Positions 1 through 24,384 of a stretch of DNA of 64,000 nt are shown in pieces (position 1 is the stretch's first letter; every line of letters starts with the position of its first letter). Under the pieces are notes generated by a model that saw only the letters and a list, made by a program, of their open reading frames with translations, was not told where the DNA came from and did not search any database. Both the position numbers and the translations under genes were made by a program. This DNA comes from Plumapathes pennacea (Eukaryota; Cnidaria; Anthozoa; Antipatharia; Myriopathidae): the NCBI GenBank assembly GCA_964036295.1, contig OZ038471.1, forward strand, positions 6,756,001 through 6,820,000. The letters run 5' to 3'.

Positions 1-125
1 AAACAAGTGTGGAAAGATGTCCTTCGGATGTTAAGATATCGTTTCGCTATGTTTAAAGAGGGGGTGTCATGGGGTGCGCTTTAAATATCATCGTGTTTAA
101 ATAAAGGCATTGATTGATTGATTTA

Positions 126-333
126 TTGAGCATGCGCGCGTGTTTGGTCGAATCTTGAAAATATGCGCCCAATGTTTTCAAGTTTGAAATCCAAGATGGC
201 TCCCACAACGGCAGTAGATCTGCCACTCGATCACTCGCCGCCGTTGTGGAAGCCACTTTGGATTTCAAACTTCAAAACATTGGGCAAATGTTTCAAGATT
301 AGATCAAACGCGCGCACATGCGCATCTGAATGC
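126..333. repeat. Foldback hairpin inside duplicate copy 1
   Basis: Imperfect arms of about 95 bp: the left arm (GCGCGTGTTTGGTCGAATCT, then CCCAATGTTTTCAAGTTTGA) is matched in reverse complement by the right arm ending GATCAAACGCGCGCACATGC. In copy 2 (about 24510-24680) part of the centre has been deleted, shortening the stem. Confidence 0.75.
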
Positions 334-1069
334 TTTCTGTCCATAAGCTTTTGAAAAGTGGATGCCGGACAAAAGTTCAGAGTAAATAAGAATCAAAATA
401 TAAAGTCAAAATCAACTTTGGTTCGTGCCAAACGAAAAATGCCGCCGTGCGGTTGGTGTACTAAATTTCTACACTAGCATGGCGGCTGCATACATACTAA
501 CGTCAAAAGTCGCTTGAGAAAGGTCTCGATAATCTTACGAAAACGTAGTGTATAATCTGTCTAAAAGTTGGTCCAGTGATGAATTTTCGTTATATTTATC
601 GATTTGCAAAGTCAATCTATGGCTAAATGAATTCAGAAGTGACTACAGCTACGCACGTACGCGCAAACCATCAAATTGTGTCAAAGGATTTTTCCATCTC
701 ACTCCAAAGTTGTGAAGAAGGACGTATGAACTGGCCTGAGCAAGCCGTTTCGGAAGAAAACCCACTAGTTTATAAAAATATAGATAAAGACATTCTATTT
801 TATCTTATTATCTATTGCAAGATGTTCAGAATTGATTCCTTGCTGTGCGGCTTGCTGTGCGGCTTGCTGTGCAACTTTTTGTGGGATTTTATAATTCTAT
901 ATATGTCTCCCACACGTTATTTGAGAGTTGTTTCTCTGCGCAGCCTTAAAAAGGTGCAACACATGGAAAGATTTGCCAGAGTATGTATACACATCTATCT
1001 GTTAAAACTAGTAAGAAGGCTCGTCTTTCCAGCCGTTACTCGTTTGACATAGCACTAATTAGTGAAAAC

Positions 1070-1135
1070 GAAAAAAAATAAATAAATAAATAAATAAATA
1101 AATAAGTAAATAAATAAATAAATAAATAAATGCAT
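1070..1135. repeat. AAAT microsatellite
   Basis: A run of about 14 AAAT units, shorter and interrupted in the second duplicate (about 25415-25445). Confidence 0.9.
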
Positions 1136-3914
1136 CCTGTAATTGTGCGGACAATTTTCTTGCCTAGATACTCGGACTCTAACATCTTCATGGCTTTCCT
1201 CGTGAATTTTTCAGGTCTCATGTGCATTAAATAAAAATAATAATAATCTAACGAGGGCGAAGTTACCCCCATAAAATAGGAAATACGTTCATCTGCATGG
1301 TTTCTCTTGAACAAATTTTTGTAATATTAATTGCACTCTCTATTTCGCGATATAGAGTGCAAAGTGCGCTTCTTCAGTGAAGCTAGACTTGTCAAACGAG
1401 TAATTAGTCTACGATCTATATAGTTTGCAATGCAAGCAAATGTGTCCATTGAAAGCTGTGAACCATATTTACTAAAATACTAGCAGGAAGGGAGCATAAT
1501 TGAAGTTTGCTTTTAAGTTTTGTAAGCATAATTTTCGCGAGCGACGCAAAACAGGACGGAGATCTACGTAAGCGGAAGCACAAAGATCGAGTTTTTTCTT
1601 TGTGCCTGTGCTTACGTCTCTCGTTTTCGCGGACGCATCTTTTGCGCGTATGCTTGCGTTTGTGTAATGCATCGCTCCTGAAAACTAGGTTTTACTAACG
1701 GAGAGCTGTTGAACGGAAAACCGGAAAGTAACATGTTTCGTCAGACTTGCTCGGAATTTGTCAGGATTAAACTCGGAGTTACCATGCAGAGTAAATGCGA
1801 GTCAGTAAATAAGCGACGCGAATTCAAGGAAATGAAAAAAAAAAAAAAAAAAAAAATGCTGATGCTTGCGTCGGTGTCGAGCTCGTTTGTTCTTGGGTCT
1901 CTCGTGAAAACCGGGCTTTAGTCAACAGCAACCTCAATAAAATGTCGTTTAAAGGGATTGCAAGTGGGCCTACAGTACTTACCTGTCATAAGAAGAAACT
2001 TCATGATACCAGAAGAAGGCAGGAAAGTTTGCTGCAGCGCTGACTAAGTCTCTTTATGCGGTGTAAAGGTTGAGCGAGGTTTCCACCTGTTCCAGATCCA
2101 CTTTGATGAACGTCGATCCGAAAGGAAGTCTTTTCTATAATTTCATTGTAAGTGAAAACGTAAAGGGCTAAAAATAAAGCAAAAATTAATTTATTTCAAA
2201 ACCCACATGTGGAAGACGTCATAGTGTTTGAACAGCAGCGTTCTTTGCAACATTTTTGTGCAATTACCGTTTTATTCTTTGCTATTAGTAATAATAGCTT
2301 ATTCAAGCAGCCCTCTAGAATCATTCTGGAGGGCTAGTTGGCATTATTCTTTTTTTTTTTCTTTTTGTAATTTACGGGTTGGTGTTTTTGGAGCAAGTCA
2401 GCAAGTAGAACTCAGCCCTGTCAATCGGTGAAGGACATTCTAAATTGTACGTCAGAGAATGAGTTTTTGTATTTGTTTAAAGGCAGGGACTGATTGTCTA
2501 GCTTCATTAATTAAATTGTTTTGAGAAAAGATCATCGAAAAATATGTAGAGGTCCTAATGACTCAGGTAACAATAGAGAAAAACCTACACTCAAGATCTC
2601 GATGGATATTAATTGTAATGTGTGTTGTACAGGGACCCCTACTTTCTCAAACGTCAAAGGAAGTAGGCATAATTGCAAATACTGTAACAAGCCGGCTTTC
2701 TCTGAACTAACGGTGAAAACAATTTTCGCTTATTTACGAAAGACCTTAAATAAGCATTTCAAATGCTTATGAGAAGTTACTTTCTTCACAGAAATACTTA
2801 GCTTTCTTTTGTGAAAAAAACAAAAAATAGAAACGGGATAGCAAACTTTTGGTTCGGGCGGAAACAGACGATCATATCTTATAGCGTGGGCACAAACATA
2901 TTGCTTTTGGGTGTCTGTATTTTTCTGACAGTTTAAAGTTGAATTCCTAATGTAGTCCTTGATGCACAACAGTCTGTTTGTGTTATCCTTGACTGACACA
3001 ACAAGCAAATATTACGTCGTACCATTTGTAAAGCCAATGGCTCTTCTTAACAAATATATTACAATAACATGCACTTCAAGGTACATCACCTCAACGTCAC
3101 TAAACAGGTGCCAAGTGTCACGAACATGAGATGGATGTCTCAAAATTATAATTAAAGAAATTGATGTTTACCCTTCAGTTGTGCTGTGTTTCATTTTATC
3201 GAAGATAAAAAGGCTCTGTTAAAAAGAAACTGGAAAACTTTCGGGGCAATTTTCTGAAGAAATGTTACCGACACAGGATTAAAAATTGTGCATATCCACT
3301 ACACGGTATAAGCAGGCCCTTTGCATCAGGCTGGTTACATGACCAAAATCCATCACGCGAGTGAAAATTCGTCATCTAAGGCTTTTTGACTGCTCGAATT
3401 GAAAAGAGCGTGAAAACATATGTACGAATGCAAAATTTCAGGCTCATAGCATTTATAGATCGAATTTGGCAGCATTTTGAATTAAAAAATATTCAGAAGA
3501 TTTTACCTGGAGCAAGCCCTGAGGAGAATTCTGCTGTCATTGGTTAATTTTCCAGTAGCCATGCGAACTTCTATAACATATTTACCTGTGAAAGAAAACA
3601 CAATTCTATATTAATATATTTTTTCCCTCTTTTAAGGTTCTTTTTATTTTGTCCGAAGGACATTTATTATAAAGCTTCTTGAAAACGCACTATTGTGGAC
3701 GTAGGCTGAGTGGTAGAAACATACCAAATAACAGACGTCGCATATCACTAAAAATAAGTGTAAATATTGAATATTTAGCCGGCTGCCTAAGCGTTTTATC
3801 CGAACATCTGCATCCGCATCCAGCATCCGTTCGAAGCGCGGCTTGCAGAACTAGCCGCCTGAGCACAGATACGTTTCGAATCACTTTCTTACTACTATGA
3901 CTCAGTTTTCACAA

Positions 3915-4590
3915 ATTCTCTCTAACTTGGTTATTTCGAATCCCCGCTATTTCGAACTTTTTTTTGTGCCCCGCTAGACTTCGAAATAGCGGAGTTCGAC
4001 TGTACTTGGACGTCAAGCAAAGTATGGGCTGAAATGTAATCCTTGCGTGACACCGTACGCCTTTCTCGCGGTGAGGACATCGTCGCGCCAAAATAGCTTA
4101 TGTTGTCTGCTTGACCGTTGAAAACGCAAAACGCAATAAGCTTGACTCTGCAAGAATGCCTGTTGCAGTTGCTCAGACAGTTGTTATCGTATACAGTTAA
4201 TGTTAACTTGGGGGGAACATATTTCCGATGGGGGGAACACATATCCCAGGAAAAGTGTTCCCCGGGGGGAACATATTTACTAGGAAATGTGTTCCGGGGA
4301 GAACACTTTTAGGGGGAAACACATTTACTGGTACACCGGCCGTAGTACGGAAAAAAAATGAACATTCGTCATTCTCTTTTGTTCATGCCGCTTTGATCGG
4401 CATTTATGCGCTGTTCTCTTTGCGGAGTCGTTTCTTCGGCACGCTTCTGTTCATGATGCTCAGCTGTCGGTCATAACATGATTGTTGTTTTTTCTCGAGT
4501 CAGGTTTGGCTCTGTTCGATCGTTTCACGATTCCACTTTTCCCGTGCCTGTTCTCTTCTCTTTTTGAAGACGAATACCTTCGAACTCTAA
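3915..4590. other. Intergenic, G-rich degenerate repeat
   Basis: No gene seen. 4206-4325 contains seven degenerate units of GGGGGAACA alternating with ACATATTTAC-like spacers. The clustered G-runs could form a quadruplex. The rest is unique-looking AT-rich DNA. Confidence 0.6.
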
Positions 4591-4814
4591 GGGCCGATTT
4601 TTTAAACAAGGTTTAGATCGCGGCTAAGAAAGTCCTGCTCTAAACAAGATTGAAACAATAGCCACGCTTAACGGACAACGGCTAAACATCGTCTTTATAC
4701 ACCGACTCCGATCCATGTTCTGAAAATGCACATTGGCCAAACCTGTATTACGGCGTCCGACTAAACTCCAGTTTAGCGATAAACCAAGTTAGGCTTTGTT
4801 TAAAAAATCGGCCT
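4591..4814. mobile_element. MITE, family GGGCCGATTTTTTAAAC, copy 1
   Basis: Terminal inverted repeat: left end GGGCCGATTTTTTAAACAAG, right end GTTTAAAAAATCGGCC. The second copy in the window is at 61139-61377. No coding capacity. Confidence 0.8.
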
Positions 4815-5344
4815 TAAAACTTCAGGAACCCCCTCCCCCCCCTCCATATACATTTCAGCTTCAAAAATAAGCACGCATGTCGAGGAAAACATCTGGAAGT
4901 CACGATGTACCAAACGTTTATTCAGAAGTAAGCAGATAAAAAGTGGAGTAGTTTTATTAATCATAAAATGCAAGAAGATATTATTCACAAGTCAAACTAT
5001 GGAACGATTATATAATTAATTTTGACCCCAAAAGCGCGCCATAACAGGAAGCAAAAACAGATCGGTACACTGAGGTGAATGAATAAAAACTATGTAACAC
5101 TATTATACACTTTATATCTCCTGTTTAGTATATACCACACAAGTGAATAGTGCTTTTCGCGCGCTCTGATTGGATCCTCAACCTCGGAATATCAAGTATT
5201 ATTCACCTCCCGGCGGCTTCCGGTAAAACAAAATGGCGCGTGAACCCAGTTTTTGCCCACTTTTGTCGGAAATAAAATAGCTATTTGGGAGTTGGCTATT
5301 AAACTTATGTGGTATATACTGAAATATTTATTCCCCTCAGTGTC

Positions 5345-5407
5345 GGTGAATAGCGGTGGATATTTACCTCGCCGAAACGGCTCGGTAAATATCCACCGCT
5401 ATTCACC
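5345..5407. repeat. 63-bp near-perfect palindrome
   Basis: GGTGAATAGCGGTGGATATT on the left is mirrored by AATATCCACCGCTATTCACC on the right, with a short centre. One arm recurs alone at about 52699-52740, so the palindrome belongs to a repeat family. Confidence 0.85.
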
Positions 5408-5531
5408 TCCACTTCGGCGAATAATTGCTTGTGACGTCACAAGCTATAAAATGCAGCGATTTTTTTTTTTTTTTTATTTTTCTGGGTTAGAGATCTGCAT
5501 GCGATGATTGGTTGATATTATCATGTGATTT

Positions 5532-6356
5532 GTGATGACTTTGCGATCACGTGACTTGTCGAGCAAGCAGTTTCGCCATTTTGAAGACAGCAAGATGTGG
5601 GAAGTGGACTTGTGTGTTGCTTGCCTTAGTTGGCTCTGTGGATTATTTTATGGACCGCTCATCTTACTTACAAACGCATACGCCAGCTGCGGTAGACCCA
5701 TACTAAATTTCATTGAGCGGTTTTGGCTTGGGTCGGTCCGTTCAGCCTCAAAAGCCATATTGAAAGCCATGAAAGCAAATGCAATGAACTTATCAATGAA
5801 CTGCATAACTATGCACAACTGTACAGAAATGTACGAAGAATCTGATATCCAGAACCTGGAGAACTTGAAGGAACAAGCTGAACGAAGGCGCTCGAGATAC
5901 AAAGACGAGAACCTGTGTAAAGACGGCGATTCTTGACAAGCGCTTGATAGCGGATTATATGGAACTGTTTAGTATGAGGGTGAACTTGAAGGTACTTTGT
6001 ATTCTTTTACTTTGTATTATTCTTGCTGATACAAGTAAAGCGTCAGAAAATCTGACTTTTGTTTGGAATCAAAATTTCACTCTGCGTGCATTTATGTTGT
6101 TGTTGCGACATTTTGGCTCGGTGCCATGAAGGTCAAACAATCAGTGGAACAGATGGCGTTATTATTTGAAAATTGGGAAATGGCTGAGGAAAAAGTGACC
6201 GTTGGTAGATCTTGCTTCGCTCAGTTTTATTGTATTCCCACAAATGTTTATGTGAAAGAAAACCGAAGTCCTCCAAGACGAAGTCGTGAGACAAGCCACG
6301 TACCATTGAATTACCTTTCACGCATTTTGAACAAGAGTAGAAAAGCAGGCGACTAA
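5532..6356 (+). other. Open frames of unknown status
   Basis: Three partly overlapping plus-strand frames: 5532-5936 (134 residues, a hydrophobic stretch CLSWLCGLFYGPLILL and a charged tail), 5944-6129 (MRVNLKVLCILLLCIILADT could be a signal peptide) and 6063-6356 (hydrophobic stretch then charged). None resembles a family I know, and no splice pattern joins them cleanly. They could be a small membrane-protein gene, a broken gene, or chance. Confidence 0.2.
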
Positions 6357-7591
6357 TACAAGAATACATTTCAAAGAATGTCCCAAAGTCGTCAAAAGTT
6401 CATGATTATACCCGAGCTTACGTACTTCACAATGCTAATGCGTTCCGTGAACGTGCATGTAAACAACATGGAAACAATAAAAAAGCCACAGATGGAAATG
6501 GAAAGAGAAAATTAGGATCACTAAACCATCGCTGCGAGAAAGCTAGAAGCTCAAAAAGAAGATTGCCAAAAGTAACCGAGGTGCTAAGATACGTTTGTAT
6601 TTTAAAATGTGTTAAAACACAGGCATTGCAAGATCAGACGTATTCAGAGATCAAAATCACAGAACCAAGTACAATGGGTTTTCTCTGTCAAGGGATATAG
6701 AAAAAAATTCCGGTCCTTCAGTTGTTGATCCAAACAAAACGATCATCGCGGAAGCCATACTTTAAGAGCGATTTTGGCTTGCATTGTTTTTAAGCGTCGG
6801 AAGACTTGAAAATAGCCGTACACAAATGCTTGATGTGTTACCAGCGGGACCCCCGTAAAGTACGAAGGGTTGTGTTTTGCAAATGCTCGATTAAAGATAC
6901 CGCTTCAACCAATGTATCTGTGTTCTGAGCAATATTTGTGTGAAAGAACATCGAATAAGTAGTAGAAGACGTGTCGAAACTTGATAGAACTTGAACTTTT
7001 TCCTGCGGGCAGAGCGTCTCCCTTTGTCGGAAACTCTGCGGCTTTGTGTAACGCGCGGCGTATACGAACAGTCGGCGTTTAACTTCGTTTTGCGTGCAGT
7101 AAAGGTTCTTTGTTTATTGTCTGAGGATATTGAATTACTAATAGGATTGAGGCAAATATCACGCGAGATTAAGATACAAGATCTGTCAATGAAATGTCAC
7201 GAGCATAATATCATAGAACGGGGAATCACGAATCATCAGCTACTTAGCTTTCACTCACGCCGCTTTAACAAAAGCAGGAAAGACCGGCAGGCGATTACAT
7301 CGAGAATATTTGTCACTGAATACCTCGAAGTCTTCAAGGTTGATATCCAACTATCCGAGCCGTAATTGTTCGCTCCACAAGCCCGTGATGCACGCCTTTG
7401 TTGTCACGGTATTCAAACGTCTGCAGCTTCCGATAGAGATTAATTTCGTATCGACCCAGAATTTTGCGTTAAAGCTTAATGCATAGCAGTCTTGAACATA
7501 TTAGTGATCAGACTTGTACATGTAGGATGCGTAACGTCTGAGATGGCTTTTTCATACGAAGTAATTTCATCATGGGAAGTGTCATGTTTTA
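6357..7591. other. Intergenic, nothing recognised
   Basis: Apart from a 124-residue frame at 6991-7365 without recognisable content, I see no gene or clear repeat. Confidence 0.5.
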
Positions 7592-7924
7592 GGCCCCGTC
7601 CACACTACGCCGGATAAATTTGAAAACGCAACTTTATTCTTACGGTTAGGAAAACGCTCTTCAAAGTGGATAAATTTGAAAACGCCGGCTTTGCGTTTTG
7701 GTGTGGACGAAAAACATTTTGAAAACGGAACTTTTCGAAAACCCTGACTCACGTGGTCACGTCAAGTGGTTTCAAAGATTGTCAGGGACTTTTGTAGAGC
7801 AATAACAATACATTTGGGCCCGGAAACATTTTATCCGTTTTCCAGTGTGGACGGAAAACATTTCTTGCGTTTTCAGAGTGAAAGTTGCGTTTTCAAATTT
7901 ATCCGGCGTAGTGTGGACGGGGCC
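7592..7924. mobile_element. MITE with GGCCCCGTCCACAC termini, TTA target duplication
   Basis: Inverted ends of about 45 bp (GGCCCCGTCCACACTACGCC mirrored by GGCGTAGTGTGGACGGGGCC) flanked on both sides by TTA (7589-7591 and 7925-7927). A 3-bp TWA duplication is typical of PIF/Harbinger, so this is probably a non-autonomous member. The interior repeats GAAAACG-type words. Confidence 0.85.
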
Positions 7925-7927
7925 TTA

Positions 7928-9519
7928 ATGTGCTACAGCTACTTGAACATGATGCACACGCTGGGAAGATGAGATAAGGCTATTACGCTGTCTTACAGCT
8001 ACTTAAGATGTCGGGTATTCCCCAGTCAATCCCATTACAAAATGACAACACAGTTCCTCCACAAAACATGTCAGCTTGAAAATTCACTCAACAAGGTTGC
8101 CAGGTTGTATAGAAAGCGTCACACAAGTACTGTCACGTGCATCGGAAAGCAATGAAAACTGGGTTGTTGCAAACGAAGAATATTCCTACGGGGCCTTCGA
8201 TAATTGTTTTCTCTCAATTATTATAATACACTTTTTCGTGAATATCTGTTTGACCGAAATTAGAAGAAAAGAGGGCAAGAAAAATAAAGGGAGCTCTTGG
8301 ATCCGTCATTTGCAAAAACTGACTCGGCTATAATATCTTTTGCATATAAACGCACGACAAAAGTTCCTCTCCCGGGACCCCGCGTGTCTCTATTCATTGT
8401 ACTAATGACGTCACAAGCGCACTGGCCACGGGCCTGTCTTGTTGATAAATAGTCTCTAGAAACCACAAAGTGTTTTGGGGGATTTTCTGTTGGACGAGTA
8501 ATTGTGAATGGACGTAATGCTAAGTACTGTTCTTATTTTAATAGCTTGTTTATAAACTTGTGACATTATTTTAAAGCTAATTAAAGCTACTACAGTTCAC
8601 TTTTATGAATTACATGACTTTGACGTAATGCTAAAGTTCTTAAAAATTACATTTAGTTTTAATTAAAATTAAAATTACATAAACGTTTTGTAAAGAACAT
8701 TTTTAAAAGTTATTACAATGATTTCTGATTACGTTGTTAAGCTAGTCGTGTTCTCATACGCTACATCGAGAACAGTCGTAAATGGTGATGTTCGTTTTAG
8801 AATAGAAAAAAACTGGAATAGTTAATAAATTTTTCGCTATGGAGCCAGTTTTAGTTCAAATAAATGGTCTTGACACTATCTACCCACGAGCGATACGTAT
8901 ACAAGCAAGTCAGCCCTAAATAAACTAATGTAAGCAACCAATCCATATTCGCCTATTTTAAAAGAAGCTAAAAGAAGCTTCTTGTAATGAAAGAAGAAAA
9001 ACGCGAGCATGCCCCTTTAAGCCTCTGTCTATCTCTCATGTTGACTGTTTTAGCTTCTGATGTATTTTTATTCTATCTAATCATCAATTTATGTTTAATA
9101 TATTTTTCTTGTAATTTTATTTTAGGATTATTAATTTGCTTCATTAATTTGCCCGACTGAATATCTAATATGTAACATGTAAAGTACCGCCTGACTTAAC
9201 CTGGGGCGAATCCAATAAGCATTTACACGTGTATTTTACAAGTTGGACCATTATTCAAACACCACTAAACGGACTCTAGTGGGACAAAAGTTTGCAAAAC
9301 ATTACAGATTCAGGTCTCAACTGTAAAACTTGAACTGATTTGGTCATGGTATTGGATTAAAGTGTGTTTTAACGCCTGTGGAAATTGGCCCAACTTGTAA
9401 AATACACTCTTGTAAATGTTTTATTGAATTGACCCCCGGTGGTTATTTACGGTGGCCAGTATCTTACCTTCAGTTATGATTATTATACATTTAAGATTAT
9501 TATATAATTATTACATGGA
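7928..9519. other. Intergenic, nothing recognised
   Basis: AT-rich DNA without a gene I can support. Confidence 0.5.
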
Positions 9520-9860
9520 AGGAAGGTGACCCTCCTAGAAGGGTCAGAAGAGAGCCCCCCTTTACATGCCAAGCGCTATCCCTAGGGCTATCTCGCCAAT
9601 AGCCTGAAAGGCATCGCGCGGTCGCGATATTTGAGATAGTAACCAGACATCGCTAAACATAGCCCACTTGGGAGGGTAACCCTACCTCGAGCGTTTACAT
9701 GGCCAAAAGTTGTTACTGCTGGAAGGGTTAACCTAGCAAGGATATAAGGTAACCCCTCCTCCTGGGGCAACCCTACTTATCATGTAAACGGAACAAGGCA
9801 TTTCAAAAAAGAAGGGTGACCCTTCTAGGAGGGTCTCCTCCCATGTAAACAGTTTGGTTA
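9520..9860. repeat. Inverted-repeat element with GGGTGACCCT-like ends
   Basis: AAGGTGACCCTCCTAGAAGG on the left and GAAGGGTGACCCTTCTAGGA on the right, with further AGGGTAACCCT words and repeated TTTACATG inside. Probably a decayed MITE. Confidence 0.55.
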
Positions 9861-10083
9861 ATGCTGAATCCGTGACTGCTGTTCATCGCCCTTATCGACC
9901 GATGATGAATATGGCCGCCACCAAGTAGCATAACTTAACTTTCGTCAAAAAAAGATGATTAAAACAAAATAAAAAATTAATGAGCTCAACCAGGATAAAG
10001 AACAAGTCGAAATGTACCATACAGCCCACGATATAGTCCAGAGAGACTAAACGCACGCAAACTGCACAACCCTTAAAAGATCA

Positions 10084-10313
10084 GGGCCCGGTTTTTCGAA
10101 AGCCGATTAAGCTAATCCAGGATTAACGAAGTTCTTTCTCTCGACCCCGCTGCCAATAAACTGCAGAGTTTTGTTCGAAGATGGACTAATAAGCTTGTTC
10201 CAGCTTAAAAACGCATAAAGGAAGTTGTTGTGGACGAAACCTTCGCATTTTGAGGCATATAAACCTTAGACCTAATCCAGGATTAGCCTAATCGTGCTTT
10301 GAAAAACCGGGCA
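10084..10313. mobile_element. MITE, family GGGCCCGGTTTTTC, copy 1
   Basis: Ends GGGCCCGGTTTTTCGAAAGC and GCTTTGAAAAACCGGGC are inverted, with mirrored CTAATCCAGGATTA inside. A second copy enters at 63949 and is cut by the window end. It lies just 3' of the adhesion GPCR stop. Confidence 0.8.
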
Positions 10314-10584
10314 CTGAACAAGAGACAAATGCATGCTAGACAGACACTGATGGACTGACTCCTGCATATCACAAGTGTTATAGAGTCTACAGATCTGTAG
10401 GCTCACTCTGCAGTTTTGGCGTCAGCAATCGTTGTCTCTGGTCCATGGGGCAAATTTCCTCCATCTGGACCCTAGAGGCGACTCTGTTACTAGTTTTAAC
10501 ATGTTATTTCTTCTGTTGGGGATTCTTGGCTGTGTTTGAGGAACATAAATCAATGCTAAAGAGGCGGCCAAATTCGCATTCGGT

Positions 10585-22654
<12,070 letters not shown>

Positions 22655-24384
22655 GAATTGTATTATTCTATTCTCGCCCCTCCCCCATTTGTTTCTAGTT
22701 TTTAGCCACCAAAGCCCCGAGGCCCAAAGCCTGGTTCTCCCAACCTTTCTTCAGCAAAATATATGAGTAATGTGGCAGAAATTATGAGTTTGATCAGTTT
22801 GGATCCAAGCAAGATAACACCTGCAATGTTTTTCTATACGAACTACTTGTATGGCTGATTTATAAGAAGTACTGCCTGATTATTATAGTTATTGTAATTC
22901 TTGAAACATCTGTCACACTAAAATATTTACAAATAAAACCATCAATACTTCTACCACGTGGTTTATGATGTAAAGAAAGTGACATTTGAAGTGTGAAAAT
23001 CAATCATATATCAAGTAGGGAGGCTAAATATATTATTTTCTGCTGAACTTTCATGTCACAAGCAATTATTGCATTATCATGCATCATACACTATTTTTCT
23101 TGAATTCTCCTTATTGTTTAGAAGGAGAAGATCATAATTTGTTTTCGTGAATGCTTAAAACAAGTACAGAAAACCAATTCCACTAACAGAGATCTATGAA
23201 ACCAGAAATAGAGGGTATTACATGGCCGGCGGAGGTACGAATAATGTTGATATCTTTTACGAGTAAAGTAGAACTTTGTGCATTAGGATGAGGGAGACAT
23301 TACTGGAAAAAATACCGTGCGTAAAATCCATACGAAACTACATCCAGGACTCGAGTGGCGTATTTTCCGTAACTCACTAGTGAGGATTTCAATGGCATCA
23401 TTTCCCGCTTTTGCACGGTTATTTGTGCATTTTCTCGTTAAACACTCGTGTCTATATAATAAAAAGAAAATTACACCGCGGCTTAAAGTTATGGATTTTA
23501 TTTTCTCGTGGTAAAAACAATGTTTTTACTCACTCGCGCAGCGCTCGTTCGTTAAATACTAGTGTTTTTTACCACTCAAAAATCTAAATTCATATGTTTG
23601 CGCCGCCGTGTAAAATCCTGTACATCACAGCTTTTACTTCTTGTCACAACCTGCTGTCTTTTTCCACACTGAAGGCATTATTCTTATCTTTCACATGTGA
23701 AATGTTGCGCGCGATAAACCGATCTGTTGTTTATTTTGGAAAATTGAAACGAGCGATCAAAAATCGAAGCCCTCACCTGCCGATAGAAATAATTTCATCG
23801 CTAGAGAGGTAGACGCGTTTGGTGAAAGAAAGCAGTGTAGAGCGAAGGTCCACCTACGCTGAGTGCGCACTGACCGACGTATCATCGAACATGACCACTT
23901 TGACATAAGTCCTCGTTTAACTTCTGTGACCACCAAGGGCTAAAACATTCCCAAAACTCTAATATCATTCATCTCGTGATCTGTAACAGGCGGGTATGAT
24001 CATTAAATTTGTGTGAACTAAATTGCTTCTAATGGCTGAGGCGTGTGAAAGCCGTTTTCCTGGGTAATTGTTAACAGCTTTAAAAGTTCTAACTTCCTGA
24101 TTCGATGTCCATTAAATTCTCAGCAGGGTTTTTGGTGCAGGTGAAAACGACCAAAATTTATACCAGCCAATCCTTATCCTCCTTCCCAGACTCTTTTCTT
24201 ATCTGGCAGGGAAAGAGTCTGGGAATGAGGTGCTTGTCATATTGGCCAATAAAACAGACGCACAACTCGAGACATAAATTGATATCCAACTGTAATTGGC
24301 TGAATGAGTAACAACGCCATTGTTTGCCTCGTGCGCGAATTTATTTCTCGCACCGCCAAATAAAGCTGGATTTTCCCAGAGTTC
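22655..24384. other. Upstream region of the adhesion GPCR
   Basis: No gene seen. It holds the second TATATAGACACGAG MITE (about 23300-23461) and a small hairpin (CCAGACTCTTT mirrored at 24186-24226). The receptor promoter is expected near 22655-23000, but I see no decisive core element. Confidence 0.5.

Larger units (their letters stand above)
1..3914. repeat. Segmental duplicate, copy 1 (cut by window edge)
   Basis: Nearly identical over its whole length to 24385-28350, same orientation. Differences are single bases, homopolymer lengths, and a few indels, for example an extra block of about 95 bp at 25582-25680 in copy 2 and a loss inside the hairpin near 24608. The right boundary is sharp (after CAGTTTTCACAA); the left boundary is outside the window. 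I see no convincing gene inside. The first 125 bp end in an ATTG-repeat tail like a LINE 3' end. Confidence 0.93.

Noticed and set aside
2521-2772. 83-residue Cys-containing frame, kept in both duplicate copies (also 26916-27167)
   Set aside because: Begins at TTG, not ATG, and shows no sign of selection for protein: its conservation only reflects the near-identity of the whole duplicate.
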